A DNA stretch of 34,105 nucleotides from positions 1-34,105 of the forward strand of contig JADGAY010000024.1 of NCBI GenBank assembly GCA_015231775.1, read 5' to 3'. Positions within the stretch are counted from its first letter, which is position 1. Each line of letters starts with the position of its first letter. Below are positions 1 through 8,196 of the stretch, one piece after another. This DNA comes from Magnetococcales bacterium (GTDB lineage Bacteria; Pseudomonadota; Magnetococcia; Magnetococcales; Magnetaquicoccaceae). The notes below the pieces were generated by a model. That model had not been told where the DNA came from. It searched no databases and saw nothing but the letters and a program-made list of their open reading frames with translations. Made by a program: the position numbers and the translations under genes.

Positions 1-1
1 C

Positions 2-658
2 CACACCTACTCTTTGATCCATGACGATCTGCCCGCCATGGACGACGATGACCTCCGACGCGGGGTGCCCACCTGTCACAAGGCCTTTGACGAGGCCACG
101 GCGATTCTGGCCGGGGATGCCCTGCTGACCTTCGCCTTCGAGCTGGCCGCCACCCCGATTCCCGGTCAACCGGATGGGGTGGTGCTGGCCATGCTTGTCC
201 AACTGGCACGGGATGCCGGAATCTTCGGCATGGTGGGCGGACAGATGCTCGACATGCAGGCGGAAAACCGGGAGACCACCCTGGCCGAACTGCAAAACAT
301 CCATGTCCACAAGACCGGCGCCCTGATTCGCGCCTCCTGTCTGATCGGCGCGCGTCTCGGCGGCGGGGACGAAACCCAAATCCGTCACCTCAACCGCTTC
401 GGCGAGGCCTTTGGCCTGGCGTTCCAGATCACCGACGACATCCTGGACGTGGTTGGCGACCCCACCATCATGGGCAAGCGTCCCGGCAACGACCAAAAAC
501 ACCAGAAAGCCTCCTACCCGGCCCTGATGGGACTCCCCCAGGCCCGCCAGGAGGCAGAAAACATGGTCAACGAGGCCCTCACCGCCCTCTCCTCCTTCTC
601 CGCGTCCGCGGATCCGCTGCGCGCCCTGGCGGGCCTGCTGCTGGATCGGACCCATTGA
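2..658 (+). CDS. ispA: Polyprenyl (farnesyl/geranyl) diphosphate synthase, 5'-truncated by the window
   Basis: Trans-prenyltransferase that condenses IPP with allylic diphosphates to give farnesyl-PP, the precursor of ubiquinone, undecaprenyl and other isoprenoids; cytosolic. The reading frame is open to the window edge (H-T-Y-S-L before the first listed codons), so the N-terminal part is missing. Visible family signatures are the first Asp-rich motif (DDLPAMDDDDLRRG) at the very start, GGQMLD, the HVHKTGAL segment, and the second Asp-rich motif in FQITDDILDVVGD, whose aspartates bind Mg2+ and diphosphate. The motifs are intact, so the gene is probably functional. The stop lies 16 bp before dxs, an arrangement typical of xseB-ispA-dxs operons; xseB would be expected just outside the window. 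Family assignment is firm. The exact product chain length (C15 or C20) cannot be decided from sequence. Confidence 0.95.
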   Translation, partial: HTYSLIHDDLPAMDDDDLRRGVPTCHKAFDEATAILAGDALLTFAFELAATPIPGQPDGVVLAMLVQLARDAGIFGMVGGQMLDMQAENRETTLAELQNIHVHKTGALIRASCLIGARLGGGDETQIRHLNRFGEAFGLAFQITDDILDVVGDPTIMGKRPGNDQKHQKASYPALMGLPQARQEAENMVNEALTALSSFSASADPLRALAGLLLDRTH

Positions 659-674
659 GACGAAGATACCCATC

Positions 675-2543
675 ATGTACCCCCTGCTCAACACCATCCA
701 CGAACCCCATCAATTGCGTCTCCTGCCGGAATCCTCCCTGCGGCAACTCGCGGACGAATTGCGCGAATTCACCATCGATACCGTATCCAAGACCGGCGGA
801 CACCTGGGCGCGAGTCTCGGCGTGGTGGAGCTGACCGTGGCTTTGCACTACGTCTTCGACACCCCGGAGGATCGCCTGATCTGGGATGTGGGCCATCAAT
901 CCTATCCCCACAAAATCCTCACCGGACGGCGCGAACGGATGACCACCCTGCGCCAACGGCACGGTTTGTCCGGTTTCACCAACCGCTCGGAGAGCCCGTA
1001 TGATCCCTTTGGCGCGGGCCACTCCTCCACCTCGATCTCCGCGGCCCTGGGCATGGCCATGGCCAGCCGCCGCCAGGGCAACGACCGTCATGCCATCGCC
1101 GTGATCGGGGATGGCGCCATGACCGCCGGCATGGTCTTCGAGGCCCTCAACAACGCCGGCGATCACCAGAAACAGGTCAACCTGATCGTCATTCTGAACG
1201 ACAACGAGATGTCGATCTCGGCCAATGTCGGGGCCTTCTCGGCCTATTTGAGCCGCATCATGAGCGGACGCACCTACACCCGCTTGAAGGGTGGCACCGG
1301 ACGCATGCTCGGACGCATCTCCCCGCCGCTTTTGGACGCGGCCCGCAAGGCCGAGGAGCACGTCAAGGGACTGCTCACTCCCGGCACCCTCTTCGAGGAG
1401 CTGGGCTTCGACTACTTCGGCCCCATCGACGGCCACGATTTCAATCAGCTCCTCCCCACCCTGCGCAACGTGCGCGAACTGCCCGGCCCGATCCTGGTGC
1501 ATGTGGTCACCAAGAAGGGCAAGGGGTTCATGCCCGCCGAAAAAAATCCCTGCACCTACCACGGGGTCAACCCCTTCGACCGGCGCCAGGGTGTGATGCC
1601 GGCCCGGGATGTCACCCCCTCCTATACCCAGGTCTTCGCCGAAACCCTGGTCGAGCTGGGACGGGCCGACCCGCGCATCATGGCCATCACCGCCGCCATG
1701 CCCGAAGGAACCGGCCTCAGCGAGTTCAACGAGCAGTTCCCGGATCGCTGCTTCGATGTCGGCATCGCCGAACAGCATGCCGTCACCTTTGCCGCCGGAC
1801 TGGCCTGCGAGGGGTACATCCCGGTGGTGGCCATCTACTCCACCTTCCTGCAACGGGCCTATGATCAACTGATCCACGACGTGGTGTTGCAGAAGCTTCC
1901 GGTGGTCTTCGCCCTGGATCGGGCCGGCATCGTCGGCGCGGATGGTCCGACCCATGCCGGCGCCTATGACCTCACCTTCCTGCGCGCCATCCCGGATCTG
2001 GTGCTCATGGCCCCGGCAGACGAAAACGAATTGCGTCACATGCTGGCCACCGCCGTCGCCCTTGGCGGACCGGTGGCGCTGCGCTATCCGCGCGGCTCGG
2101 CCTTGAACCTCCCCAGGGAGCGCCCGCGCCAATTGACAGTCGGCGAAGGACGGATCCTGCGCGAGGGGCGGGATATCTCCCTGGTCGCCATCGGCCAACC
2201 GGTGCACATGGCCCTGCATGTCGCCGAAAAACTGGCCGAGGATGGGATCGAAGTCGGGGTGTTCGACGCCCGTTTCGCCAAACCCCTGGACGAGGCGCTG
2301 CTGCGACGGGCCGCCCAGGCCCCCCTCCTCCTCACCCTCGAGGAGAACACCCTGTGCGGCGGCTTCGGCGCGGCGGTGCTGGAGTTCCTGGCGCGGGACG
2401 GGCTGCTCGACGCCGGACTCAAGGTGCGCAACATCGGTCTGCCGGATCGCTTCATCCCCCACGGCACCCAGGCCGAACTGCGCGCGGAATTGGAACTCGA
2501 CGCCATGGGCCTACTCGGCAGAATCCACGCGCTGCGGATGTAA
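675..2543 (+). CDS. dxs: 1-deoxy-D-xylulose-5-phosphate synthase
   Basis: First enzyme of the non-mevalonate (MEP) isoprenoid pathway: ThDP-dependent condensation of pyruvate with glyceraldehyde 3-phosphate to DXP, in the cytosol. The 622-residue length is normal for Dxs. Visible features are the N-terminal GHQSYPHKILTGRR and GAGHSSTSISAALG segments, the ThDP/Mg motif beginning GDGAMTAG near residue 145 with N-N following, the pyrimidine-domain stretch GIAEQHAVTFAAGLA, the DRAGIVGADGPTHAG signature, and a C-terminal transketolase domain. It follows ispA by 16 bp, so the two are very probably cotranscribed and jointly supply precursors for polyprenyl tails. There is no strong Shine-Dalgarno before the ATG; translation may be coupled to ispA. 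In many alphaproteobacteria tlyA comes next (my recollection); here a lipoprotein gene lies between them. Confidence 0.97.
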   Translation: MYPLLNTIHEPHQLRLLPESSLRQLADELREFTIDTVSKTGGHLGASLGVVELTVALHYVFDTPEDRLIWDVGHQSYPHKILTGRRERMTTLRQRHGLSGFTNRSESPYDPFGAGHSSTSISAALGMAMASRRQGNDRHAIAVIGDGAMTAGMVFEALNNAGDHQKQVNLIVILNDNEMSISANVGAFSAYLSRIMSGRTYTRLKGGTGRMLGRISPPLLDAARKAEEHVKGLLTPGTLFEELGFDYFGPIDGHDFNQLLPTLRNVRELPGPILVHVVTKKGKGFMPAEKNPCTYHGVNPFDRRQGVMPARDVTPSYTQVFAETLVELGRADPRIMAITAAMPEGTGLSEFNEQFPDRCFDVGIAEQHAVTFAAGLACEGYIPVVAIYSTFLQRAYDQLIHDVVLQKLPVVFALDRAGIVGADGPTHAGAYDLTFLRAIPDLVLMAPADENELRHMLATAVALGGPVALRYPRGSALNLPRERPRQLTVGEGRILREGRDISLVAIGQPVHMALHVAEKLAEDGIEVGVFDARFAKPLDEALLRRAAQAPLLLTLEENTLCGGFGAAVLEFLARDGLLDAGLKVRNIGLPDRFIPHGTQAELRAELELDAMGLLGRIHALRM

Positions 2544-2556
2544 CCCCCCGCCGCTC

Positions 2557-2573
2557 TTGGCACGCCAATGGCA
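2557..2573 (+). promoter_or_regulatory. Putative sigma-54 (RpoN) promoter, -24/-12 type
   Basis: The stretch TTGGCACG-CCAA-TGGCA starts 13 bp after the dxs stop. It has GG (2559-2560) and GC (2571-2572) separated by exactly 10 bp and matches the consensus YTGGCACG-N4-TTGCW at all but one position of the -12 part. A start site near 2584 would leave a leader of about 40 nt before the lipoprotein ATG. No enhancer site was identified. Call from sequence only. Confidence 0.45.
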
Positions 2574-2624
2574 TGTGCAACCCCGTGCCGTGGATTTCCT
2601 CTTCATCCCCAAAGGGTTGCCGTC

Positions 2625-3968
2625 ATGTCGATCAATCTGTCCAAATCCTCCACCTGGTTGGCCGTGCTTGGAAGCGCAGCCCTGGCCCTGGGAACGCAAG
2701 CCTGCGGCGGCGGTGGCAAAGACAACGCCTCCGCTCCCACGATCGCTTCCAATGGCACCGGCGTCTTTCTGGATGCACCCGTGGCGGGCATCGACTATTT
2801 CGGCAGTGCTGGCTCAACCGGCACCACCAACGACAAGGGGGAGTTCTCCTACTGGCTCGGCGAGATCATCGACTTCCATATCGGTGGTCGGGATGGGTTG
2901 AAACTCGGTCAAGTCCAGATCGGACAAGTCGGGGCCACGGCCACGGATGGCAAATACTACGTCACGCCGCTGGATCTGGTGCAGCACGAGGAGAACGCCT
3001 CCACAGCCAACCCGAAGACGATCGATCTGACCGACACCCGCGTCAAAAACATGGCATATCTGCTCCAGGCCTTGAACGCCGGCACCGGCACCACCCTGGA
3101 CCTGCGTGGAATCGATACCGCACAACTCCTGAAATACAAGCTGCTGGTCAATTTCGCCTCGTCGCTCGCCTTTGATGGGGATGGCACGTTAAAGAGTTCT
3201 TTCCTGGATACCGTCCACAAAGACAAAGGGAACCGCGCCACCACCGCCCTGACGGTGAACAACGCCGTGGCAACCATGGAGACGCATATCAAGCAGCGGT
3301 TCAACGGCAACTACTACGGCACCTGGAACAACACCAGCACCACCAAGAGTGGCACCTGGCAGTTCACCATCACCAACGGCGTGCTCTCGGGCGGCACCTA
3401 TGCCGGAGGCGAAACCGGCACCTTTACCGGTACGATCTCCCACATGGGCGTAGTCACCCTGACCGGCGACGCCAACAGCATCATTACCGCCGGGGACACG
3501 GATCTGTTGCGGATCAACCACGACGGAACGGTCGGATGCAAGGTGTGCAAAACCACCCAGATGCGTGGCGAACGGGAGTTGGATTACGCCGGCACCTGGA
3601 CCATGAAGGCCACGCGTGAAGGGTTCGGCGCACTCAAGAACATCAACGCCGCCGAGTGCGGCGTTCTGGACCAGACGATCGGCGTGACCATCGCCAAAAC
3701 CGAATCCGGTGGTTACACGATTCAATTCGCCAACAACAGAATCGGCTCCCAGGGTACGTTGACGACAACCAAAAAGGGGTTCAGCTTCACCCTGACCGGA
3801 ACCACCAATGACAACAATCACTGGCCATTCACCTGGAATGGTTCGGCCACGTGCGTCAACGATTTCACCTGCTTCGGGGAAGGATCCTACACCCTCGACT
3901 CCACGGTTTCCGGAACGCACTATCTCTGCACCACGGCCCAGAGCGATCTGTATCGGCGTGCCTATTGA
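2625..3968 (+). CDS. Predicted lipoprotein of unknown function
   Basis: A 447-residue protein starting at ATG 2625, chosen because the N-terminus from there is a lipoprotein-type signal: MSINLSKSSTW, a hydrophobic stretch, then a Cys at about residue 27 followed by four glycines. The lipobox residue at -3 is T rather than L/V/I, so lipidation is likely but not certain. After the signal comes a module (GVFLDAPVAGIDYF... TNDKGEFSYWLGE... VTPLDLV) that I recognise as a common N-terminal domain of outer-membrane or surface lipoproteins, probably a small Ig/CNA-like beta fold. The rest is Thr/Gly/Asn-rich with repeated G-T-W and G-T-F/L strands (NYYGTWNNTSTTKSGTWQF, GTFTGTISHMGVVTLTG), suggesting beta structure, and has several Cys in the C-terminal third. 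A good sigma-54-like promoter precedes it, so it may be expressed separately from ispA-dxs. Function unknown. Confidence 0.8.
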   Translation: MSINLSKSSTWLAVLGSAALALGTQACGGGGKDNASAPTIASNGTGVFLDAPVAGIDYFGSAGSTGTTNDKGEFSYWLGEIIDFHIGGRDGLKLGQVQIGQVGATATDGKYYVTPLDLVQHEENASTANPKTIDLTDTRVKNMAYLLQALNAGTGTTLDLRGIDTAQLLKYKLLVNFASSLAFDGDGTLKSSFLDTVHKDKGNRATTALTVNNAVATMETHIKQRFNGNYYGTWNNTSTTKSGTWQFTITNGVLSGGTYAGGETGTFTGTISHMGVVTLTGDANSIITAGDTDLLRINHDGTVGCKVCKTTQMRGERELDYAGTWTMKATREGFGALKNINAAECGVLDQTIGVTIAKTESGGYTIQFANNRIGSQGTLTTTKKGFSFTLTGTTNDNNHWPFTWNGSATCVNDFTCFGEGSYTLDSTVSGTHYLCTTAQSDLYRRAY

Positions 3969-4027
3969 TCCGCCGGAAGATCAAGGCGCGTCGGGACGCT
4001 CGTCTGCCCGATCAGGCCTGCGTGGCA

Positions 4028-4768
4028 ATGCGTAAACGTCTGGATCTTCTGCTGATCGAACGGGGTCTGGCCCCGGATGAAATCCGGGCCCAGGCGTTGA
4101 TCCTGGCCGGCAAGGTGCTGGTCAACGATCGGGCGGATGGCAAGGCCGGCTCCCTGATCGCGGAGGAGGCCCGGATTCGTCTCAAGGATCCCCCCCTGGC
4201 GTGGGTATCCCGGGGGGCCTTGAAACTCAAGGCCGCCCTCGAATCACACAACCGGGATCTGACCGGCTTGACCTGCCTGGATGTGGGGGCCTCGACCGGC
4301 GGGTTCACCGATGTGATGCTCGCCCACGGCGCGGCCAGGGTCTTTGCCGTGGACGTGGGCCACGGTCAACTGGCCTGGAAACTCCAGACCGATCCGCGGG
4401 TGGTGGTGATGGACCGCTGCAACATCCGTCATCTGCGCCCCGAGGATCTCCCGACCCCGGTGGATTTTCTCGCCTCGGACATCAGCTTCATCTCCCAAAC
4501 CCTGGCCCTGCCCCCGTCGGTGGCCTGCCTGCGACCCGACGGTCACGGGGTGGTGCTGATCAAGCCCCAATTCGAACTGCCACGCCATCTCATCGACAAG
4601 GGAGGCGTGGTGCGCGATCCCGGCTTGCACGAACAGGCGATTGCCAAGGTGCGCGCCGCCGGCGACGCACTCGGCCTGACCACCCTGGAGATCCTCCCCT
4701 CCCCGATCGCCGGTCCGGCGGGCAACCGGGAGTTTCTTTATTGTTTTTGCAAAGAACCCCTCGCATAG
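4028..4768 (+). CDS. tlyA: TlyA family rRNA 2'-O-methyltransferase / hemolysin-like protein
   Basis: SAM-dependent ribose methyltransferase; characterised TlyA proteins methylate 16S and/or 23S rRNA (C1409/C1920) in the ribosome. The 246-residue protein starts at ATG 4028, where MRKRLDLLLIERGLA matches the usual family start; the frame stays open further upstream but with no conserved sequence. Residues 1-60 are an S4 RNA-binding domain (ARAQALILAGKVLVN-like region). The remainder is an RrmJ/FtsJ fold with the SAM motif CLDVGASTGGFTDVMLAHGA, an acidic FAVDVGHGQLAWKL segment, DFLASDISFIS and the catalytic-type KPQFE. It lies 59 bp after the lipoprotein stop, same strand, and is followed by a separate promoter for the AsmA gene. 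The old name hemolysin is historical; the rRNA role is the better-supported one. Confidence 0.93.
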   Translation: MRKRLDLLLIERGLAPDEIRAQALILAGKVLVNDRADGKAGSLIAEEARIRLKDPPLAWVSRGALKLKAALESHNRDLTGLTCLDVGASTGGFTDVMLAHGAARVFAVDVGHGQLAWKLQTDPRVVVMDRCNIRHLRPEDLPTPVDFLASDISFISQTLALPPSVACLRPDGHGVVLIKPQFELPRHLIDKGGVVRDPGLHEQAIAKVRAAGDALGLTTLEILPSPIAGPAGNREFLYCFCKEPLA

Positions 4769-4780
4769 CACGCAATCCGG

Positions 4781-4810
4781 TTGAATCACTGGCCTGGACA
4801 GCGTTATATT
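4781..4810 (+). promoter_or_regulatory. Putative sigma-70 promoter for the AsmA gene
   Basis: TTGAAT (4781-4786), an 18-bp spacer, and TATATT (4805-4810, 5 of 6 matches to TATAAT). It lies just after the tlyA stop and about 80 bp before the AsmA ATG at 4890, which has AGGA at 4877-4880 as its ribosome-binding site. Confidence 0.5.
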
Positions 4811-4889
4811 GGTGCTCGTGGACGCCGTACCGCCCCGGCGGTGGCGTCTCTCCGAACATGAACGCACCACCCATCCAGGACTCCCTTCG

Positions 4890-7574
4890 ATGAAAAAATG
4901 GCTTTGGATCATCCTCGTTCCCGTCGTGCTGATCGTGGCCGCGGCGGTCGTCGTCCCCTCCCTGATCGATCCCAATCAGTACAAGCAGCAACTCTCCACC
5001 CTGGTGAAAGAAAAAACCGGGCGCGACCTGACGGTCAACGGCGCGATCAAGATCACCGTGTTCCCCTCCGCCGGGGTCTCGTTGGAGGATGTCACCCTGG
5101 GTGATGCCCCCGGTTTCGGGGCCGAGCCCATGGCCAAGGTGGCCCGTCTGGATGTGCGCACCAAGCTGATGCCGCTGTTGTCCAAGCGGGTGGAGGCGGA
5201 CAAGGTGGTGGTGGAGGGTTTGCGGCTCAAACTGGCCAAGGATGCCAAGGGACAGACCAACTGGAGCGATCTGACCGGTCCCAAGAGCGCCCCCGCCACC
5301 ACGCCAACCACGGACAAGGCCGCCACGCCGGCGGACAAGAAGCCTGCCGCGCCCACGGGCGAGAAGATCGCGCCGGCCACCGCCCAGACCGCCAAGCCCG
5401 CCGAAGCCCCCGCCAGCGGCGCGGGGGGCACGGGGTTGGCGTCGATCACCCTGGCCGGGGTGGAGATTCGCGACGCCCAGGTGAGCTGGGACAACGCGGT
5501 CTCTGGCGCGCAATACACCTTCAAGAAGGTGCGCCTGGTGACCGGCGAACTCGCGCCCGGCCAACCGGTGGCCCTGGAGTTCGAAAGCGATGTCGAGCGA
5601 ATCAAGCCGGCCACGAATGCCCATCTGAGCCTCACCGCCACGGTGCGTCCGTCGGCGGACGGCAAGGGGGTGCAACTCCAGAAAACCAATCTCGGCCTGA
5701 CCCTCAAGGGTGGCGAGGGATCGCCGGTGACCAGCGCCGACCTGCGCCTGGCCGCCGACATCGACGCCCTGTTGGACGGCTCGATGGTCAAGGCCCAGGG
5801 GCTGGATCTGACGGTCAAGAGCGAGGGCGGACCAGCTCCGCTCGCCAAGGCCGAATCCAAACTGCGTGGCCAACTGGAGGTCACCTCCACCACGATCAGA
5901 CTCTCCGGCGTGAGCCTGGATCTCAAGGGGGATGGCAAGCCCGGCGCGGCCTTCGGCCATCTGGAGGCGCTCTACAAGGGGGATATCGACGGCCAACGCC
6001 AGGGGATGAACCTGGTTCTGCCGGCCATGGAACTGGCGCTCAAGGCCGATGGAGGCACCCTGCCTGCCGGTGGGGTCGATCTCAAACTCACCGCCCGCGC
6101 CGAGGTCGATGGCCTCAAGCAGACCGCCCGTCTGACCGCCTTGAAGGTGGAGGGGATGGAGCAGGTGAAAGCCGAGGGGGGGCTCAACGTGAGCCGCTTC
6201 GCACCCCTGACCCTCTCCGGGGATCTGGATCTGCAACCCCTGAATCTCCGCACCCTGCTGACCAAACTGGGGCAGAAACTCCCGGCCACCGCCGATGACA
6301 AAAGCCTGACCGCCCTGAAGGTGAAAACCGGCTTCGCGCTGGACGGGCAGAAGGTGGGCCTGAACCGCCTGGAGGCCAAACTCGACGACACCCAACTCAA
6401 GGGCAACGTCACCTGGCCGCTTGGCGGTGGCAACACCATGCGGGTGGATCTGGAGGTCGATACCCTGGATCTGGATCGCTATCTGCCGCCCAAGGCCGCC
6501 CCTAGCGGCGGCGACAGCAAGCCCGCCGAGGCCGGTGCCAAGCCCGCCGATTCCGCTCCCAAGCCTGCCCCCAGCGGCGAGGGTGGCGAGATCCCGGTGG
6601 AGCCCCTTAAAAAGCTCGACATGGACGGCAAGATCCACATCGGCCAGTTGAAGTTCGGATCCGGCAAGTTCCAGGATGCCCAGGTGGTGTTGAAGGGCAA
6701 GGATGGCCTGTTGAAGCTCGAGCCGGCCTCGGTGAAGCTCTACGGCGGCTCGACCCGGATCGATGCCACCCTGGACGTGCGCGGCCAGGTGCCCATGCTG
6801 ACCTTGAAGCAGAATCTCCAGGGGGTGCAAATTGGCCCCTTGCTGAAGGATCTGGCCAACGAAGAGAGCCTCACCGGCACGGCCAATCTGGATGTGGATG
6901 TCCGTTCCACGGGACGGAACCTGGCCGCCATCAAACAGGATCTGGATGGCAAAGTCGGTTTCGTGGTCAAGGATGGGGCCTATCTCAAGATGGACCTCAA
7001 CCATTCGATCCGCCAGGCTTATGGCGCCTATGCGGCCACCAGGGGGCGCGCCCTGTCGGTGGGAGAGGATACCGGTCGCACCCCGTTCACCTCACTGGAT
7101 GGGTCCGCCGAGATCAACAACGGCCTGTTGGAGAGCAAGAACATCCAGGCGGTCTCACCGGCCTTGAAACTGACCGGGGCCGGCAAGGTGGACCTGCCGA
7201 AGAATCAGCTCGATTTCACCTTCAAGGCCAACGTGCTGGCCCTGGATGACGTGGATACCCAAAGCGTCAAGGATCTCAAGGGGATCGCCATTCCGGTGCG
7301 CATCCACGGCGATCTGGCCCATCCTGCCAAGCAGATCGATCTGGAAGGATTGCTCGCCGAGGGGCTCAAGACCAAGGCGTTGGAGAAGGTGCAGGAGAAG
7401 TTGGGCGGCAAGCTCGGAGATGCCCTGGGCGGCAAGTTGGGGGAGAGGCTTGGCATCAAGGGGGCCGAAAAACCGGCCCAACCGACTGGTGATGCCAATA
7501 CCGCCCCATCCGGGAGTGGCGGCAAGAGCGCGCCGCTGGATGAGTTGAAGAAGGTGTTGCCATTCGGGCGATAA
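4890..7574 (+). CDS. AsmA family envelope protein
   Basis: An 894-residue inner-membrane-anchored periplasmic protein of the AsmA family, part of the AsmA/TamB/YhdP bridge-like group implicated in phospholipid transport and outer-membrane homeostasis (established for family members, inferred here). ATG 4890 is chosen for its AGGA ribosome-binding site and because it opens directly into MKKWLWIILVPVVL and a single N-terminal membrane segment (residues about 4-27). The N-terminal AsmA domain (IDPNQYKQQLSTLVKEKTGRD, then VEGLRLKL) follows. Low-complexity Ala/Pro/Lys linkers lie at about residues 128-183, 532-572 and 857-884 and separate folded beta-rich blocks. The C-terminal AsmA-like domain (LDVDVRSTGRN, LDGKVGFVVKDGAYLKMDLN, NVLALDDVDTQSVKDLKGIAIPVRIHG) is intact. 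Near the end is a short repeated GGKLG unit. It has its own promoter and no operon partner downstream. Confidence 0.92.
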   Translation: MKKWLWIILVPVVLIVAAAVVVPSLIDPNQYKQQLSTLVKEKTGRDLTVNGAIKITVFPSAGVSLEDVTLGDAPGFGAEPMAKVARLDVRTKLMPLLSKRVEADKVVVEGLRLKLAKDAKGQTNWSDLTGPKSAPATTPTTDKAATPADKKPAAPTGEKIAPATAQTAKPAEAPASGAGGTGLASITLAGVEIRDAQVSWDNAVSGAQYTFKKVRLVTGELAPGQPVALEFESDVERIKPATNAHLSLTATVRPSADGKGVQLQKTNLGLTLKGGEGSPVTSADLRLAADIDALLDGSMVKAQGLDLTVKSEGGPAPLAKAESKLRGQLEVTSTTIRLSGVSLDLKGDGKPGAAFGHLEALYKGDIDGQRQGMNLVLPAMELALKADGGTLPAGGVDLKLTARAEVDGLKQTARLTALKVEGMEQVKAEGGLNVSRFAPLTLSGDLDLQPLNLRTLLTKLGQKLPATADDKSLTALKVKTGFALDGQKVGLNRLEAKLDDTQLKGNVTWPLGGGNTMRVDLEVDTLDLDRYLPPKAAPSGGDSKPAEAGAKPADSAPKPAPSGEGGEIPVEPLKKLDMDGKIHIGQLKFGSGKFQDAQVVLKGKDGLLKLEPASVKLYGGSTRIDATLDVRGQVPMLTLKQNLQGVQIGPLLKDLANEESLTGTANLDVDVRSTGRNLAAIKQDLDGKVGFVVKDGAYLKMDLNHSIRQAYGAYAATRGRALSVGEDTGRTPFTSLDGSAEINNGLLESKNIQAVSPALKLTGAGKVDLPKNQLDFTFKANVLALDDVDTQSVKDLKGIAIPVRIHGDLAHPAKQIDLEGLLAEGLKTKALEKVQEKLGGKLGDALGGKLGERLGIKGAEKPAQPTGDANTAPSGSGGKSAPLDELKKVLPFGR

Positions 7575-7697
7575 GGGTGGTTGCGGGGAGTCCGGGGGCG
7601 TTTTACCTCCCTGGGCTTCCCCTGATCCAATGCCCTCCCAGAGGGCACGTCGTGTGGCAAGACAGATCCGGATCGCCCATCACGACAAAAGACCCGC
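7575..7697. other. Non-coding gap after the AsmA gene, with a short hairpin
   Basis: GC-rich spacer. The only structure I see is a perfect 7-bp hairpin with a 3-nt loop (TGCCCTC, CCA, GAGGGCA; 7631-7647). It has no T-tract on either strand, so it is not a convincing intrinsic terminator. Confidence 0.4.
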
Positions 7698-7919
7698 TCA
7701 GACGGTGGCCAGCATGTCCACCTCTGGCGCGCAGACGGTGGCCGGCATTTCCTCTGCCGGCTCCAGCCGCGCGCTCACCTCGTGCAACACCCGCAGAAGC
7801 TGCCGTTTGCTGATCGGCTTGGTCAAGTGCTCGTCGCACCCCTGCTCCAGGCTCTCCTCCCGCCGCTCCTTGGTGGCATGGGCGCTTAGCCCGAGCTTAA
7901 CACACCATAAAAAATAAAT
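7698..7919 (-). pseudogene. Truncated remnant of a response-regulator receiver (REC) domain
   Basis: Read on the minus strand, codons from about 7898 down to the TGA at 7698-7700 give KLGLSAHATKERREESLEQG, then CDEHLTKPISKRQLLRVLHE, then a short tail. This is the C-terminal third of a receiver domain of the kind found at the end of hybrid histidine kinases: beta4 (A/S-L-S/T-A-H-A), the G-C-D spacer, and beta5 with the conserved Lys in TKPI. The phospho-acceptor Asp and everything before it are missing. Upstream the frame runs into AT-rich sequence and hits a stop after about seven unrelated codons (7919), with no start codon or ribosome-binding site. The simplest reading is the decayed 3' end of a sensor kinase lost by deletion. 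Confidence 0.75.
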
Positions 7920-7993
7920 TTAAATATCAATATATTACGAGGTGAATTATTGGCAAGTGGCACTACAAATTCATGATTCTTTGATTTGACCCC
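7900..7993. other. AT-rich non-coding scar
   Basis: By hand count the 60 bases 7921-7980 are 30% G+C, against 65-70% in neighbouring genes. The tract includes runs such as AAATATCAATATATTACG. The AT-rich tract begins at the point where the receiver-domain remnant stops being recognisable, so it probably marks a deletion or insertion junction. No transposase remnant, inverted terminal repeat or target duplication could be recognised. Confidence 0.5.
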
Positions 7994-8179
7994 TCAGACA
8001 ACCATCTTTTTCACGGCGCCTGGGCTTGGATTGAAACCGACAGCTTGATAGATTTTTTTCTGAGCAGGTTCTGCCGTGGTAGCCTTGCGCACGATGCCCG
8101 TTTGCCCTGCGAAAACGCCTTCCAGGAGGTCCAGGTACGCAAAAAACAGAAGAACCAAAAATGAAACCCGCACACCCAT
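7994..8179 (-). CDS. Possible small secreted protein (uncertain gene)
   Basis: A 61-residue frame on the minus strand starting at ATG 8179, 17 bp after the xseA stop. The N-terminus looks like a Sec signal peptide: MGVRVSF, a hydrophobic core LVLLFFAYLDLLEG, and a possible cleavage site VFA-GQ. The mature part (TGIVRKATTAEPAQKKIYQA followed by VGFNPSPGAVKKMVV) is about 35 residues and basic. I recognise no family. There is no clear ribosome-binding site, and the surrounding DNA contains other debris, so it could equally be a fragment of a lost gene. TTG at 8200 would extend it by seven residues. Confidence 0.3.
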   Translation of the reverse strand: MGVRVSFLVLLFFAYLDLLEGVFAGQTGIVRKATTAEPAQKKIYQAVGFNPSPGAVKKMVV

Positions 8180-8196
8180 GCATCGGCTATCAAGGC

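Noticed and set aside
579-2462. 627-codon minus-strand frame opposite dxs
   Set aside because: Shadow frame. Dxs on the + strand has all family motifs; this frame has none.
4590-7004. 804-codon open frame on the minus strand opposite the AsmA gene
   Set aside because: Codon-structured shadow of the GC-rich AsmA gene. Its translation is His/Gly/Gln-rich with no motif, while the + strand frame has signal, domain motifs and a ribosome-binding site.
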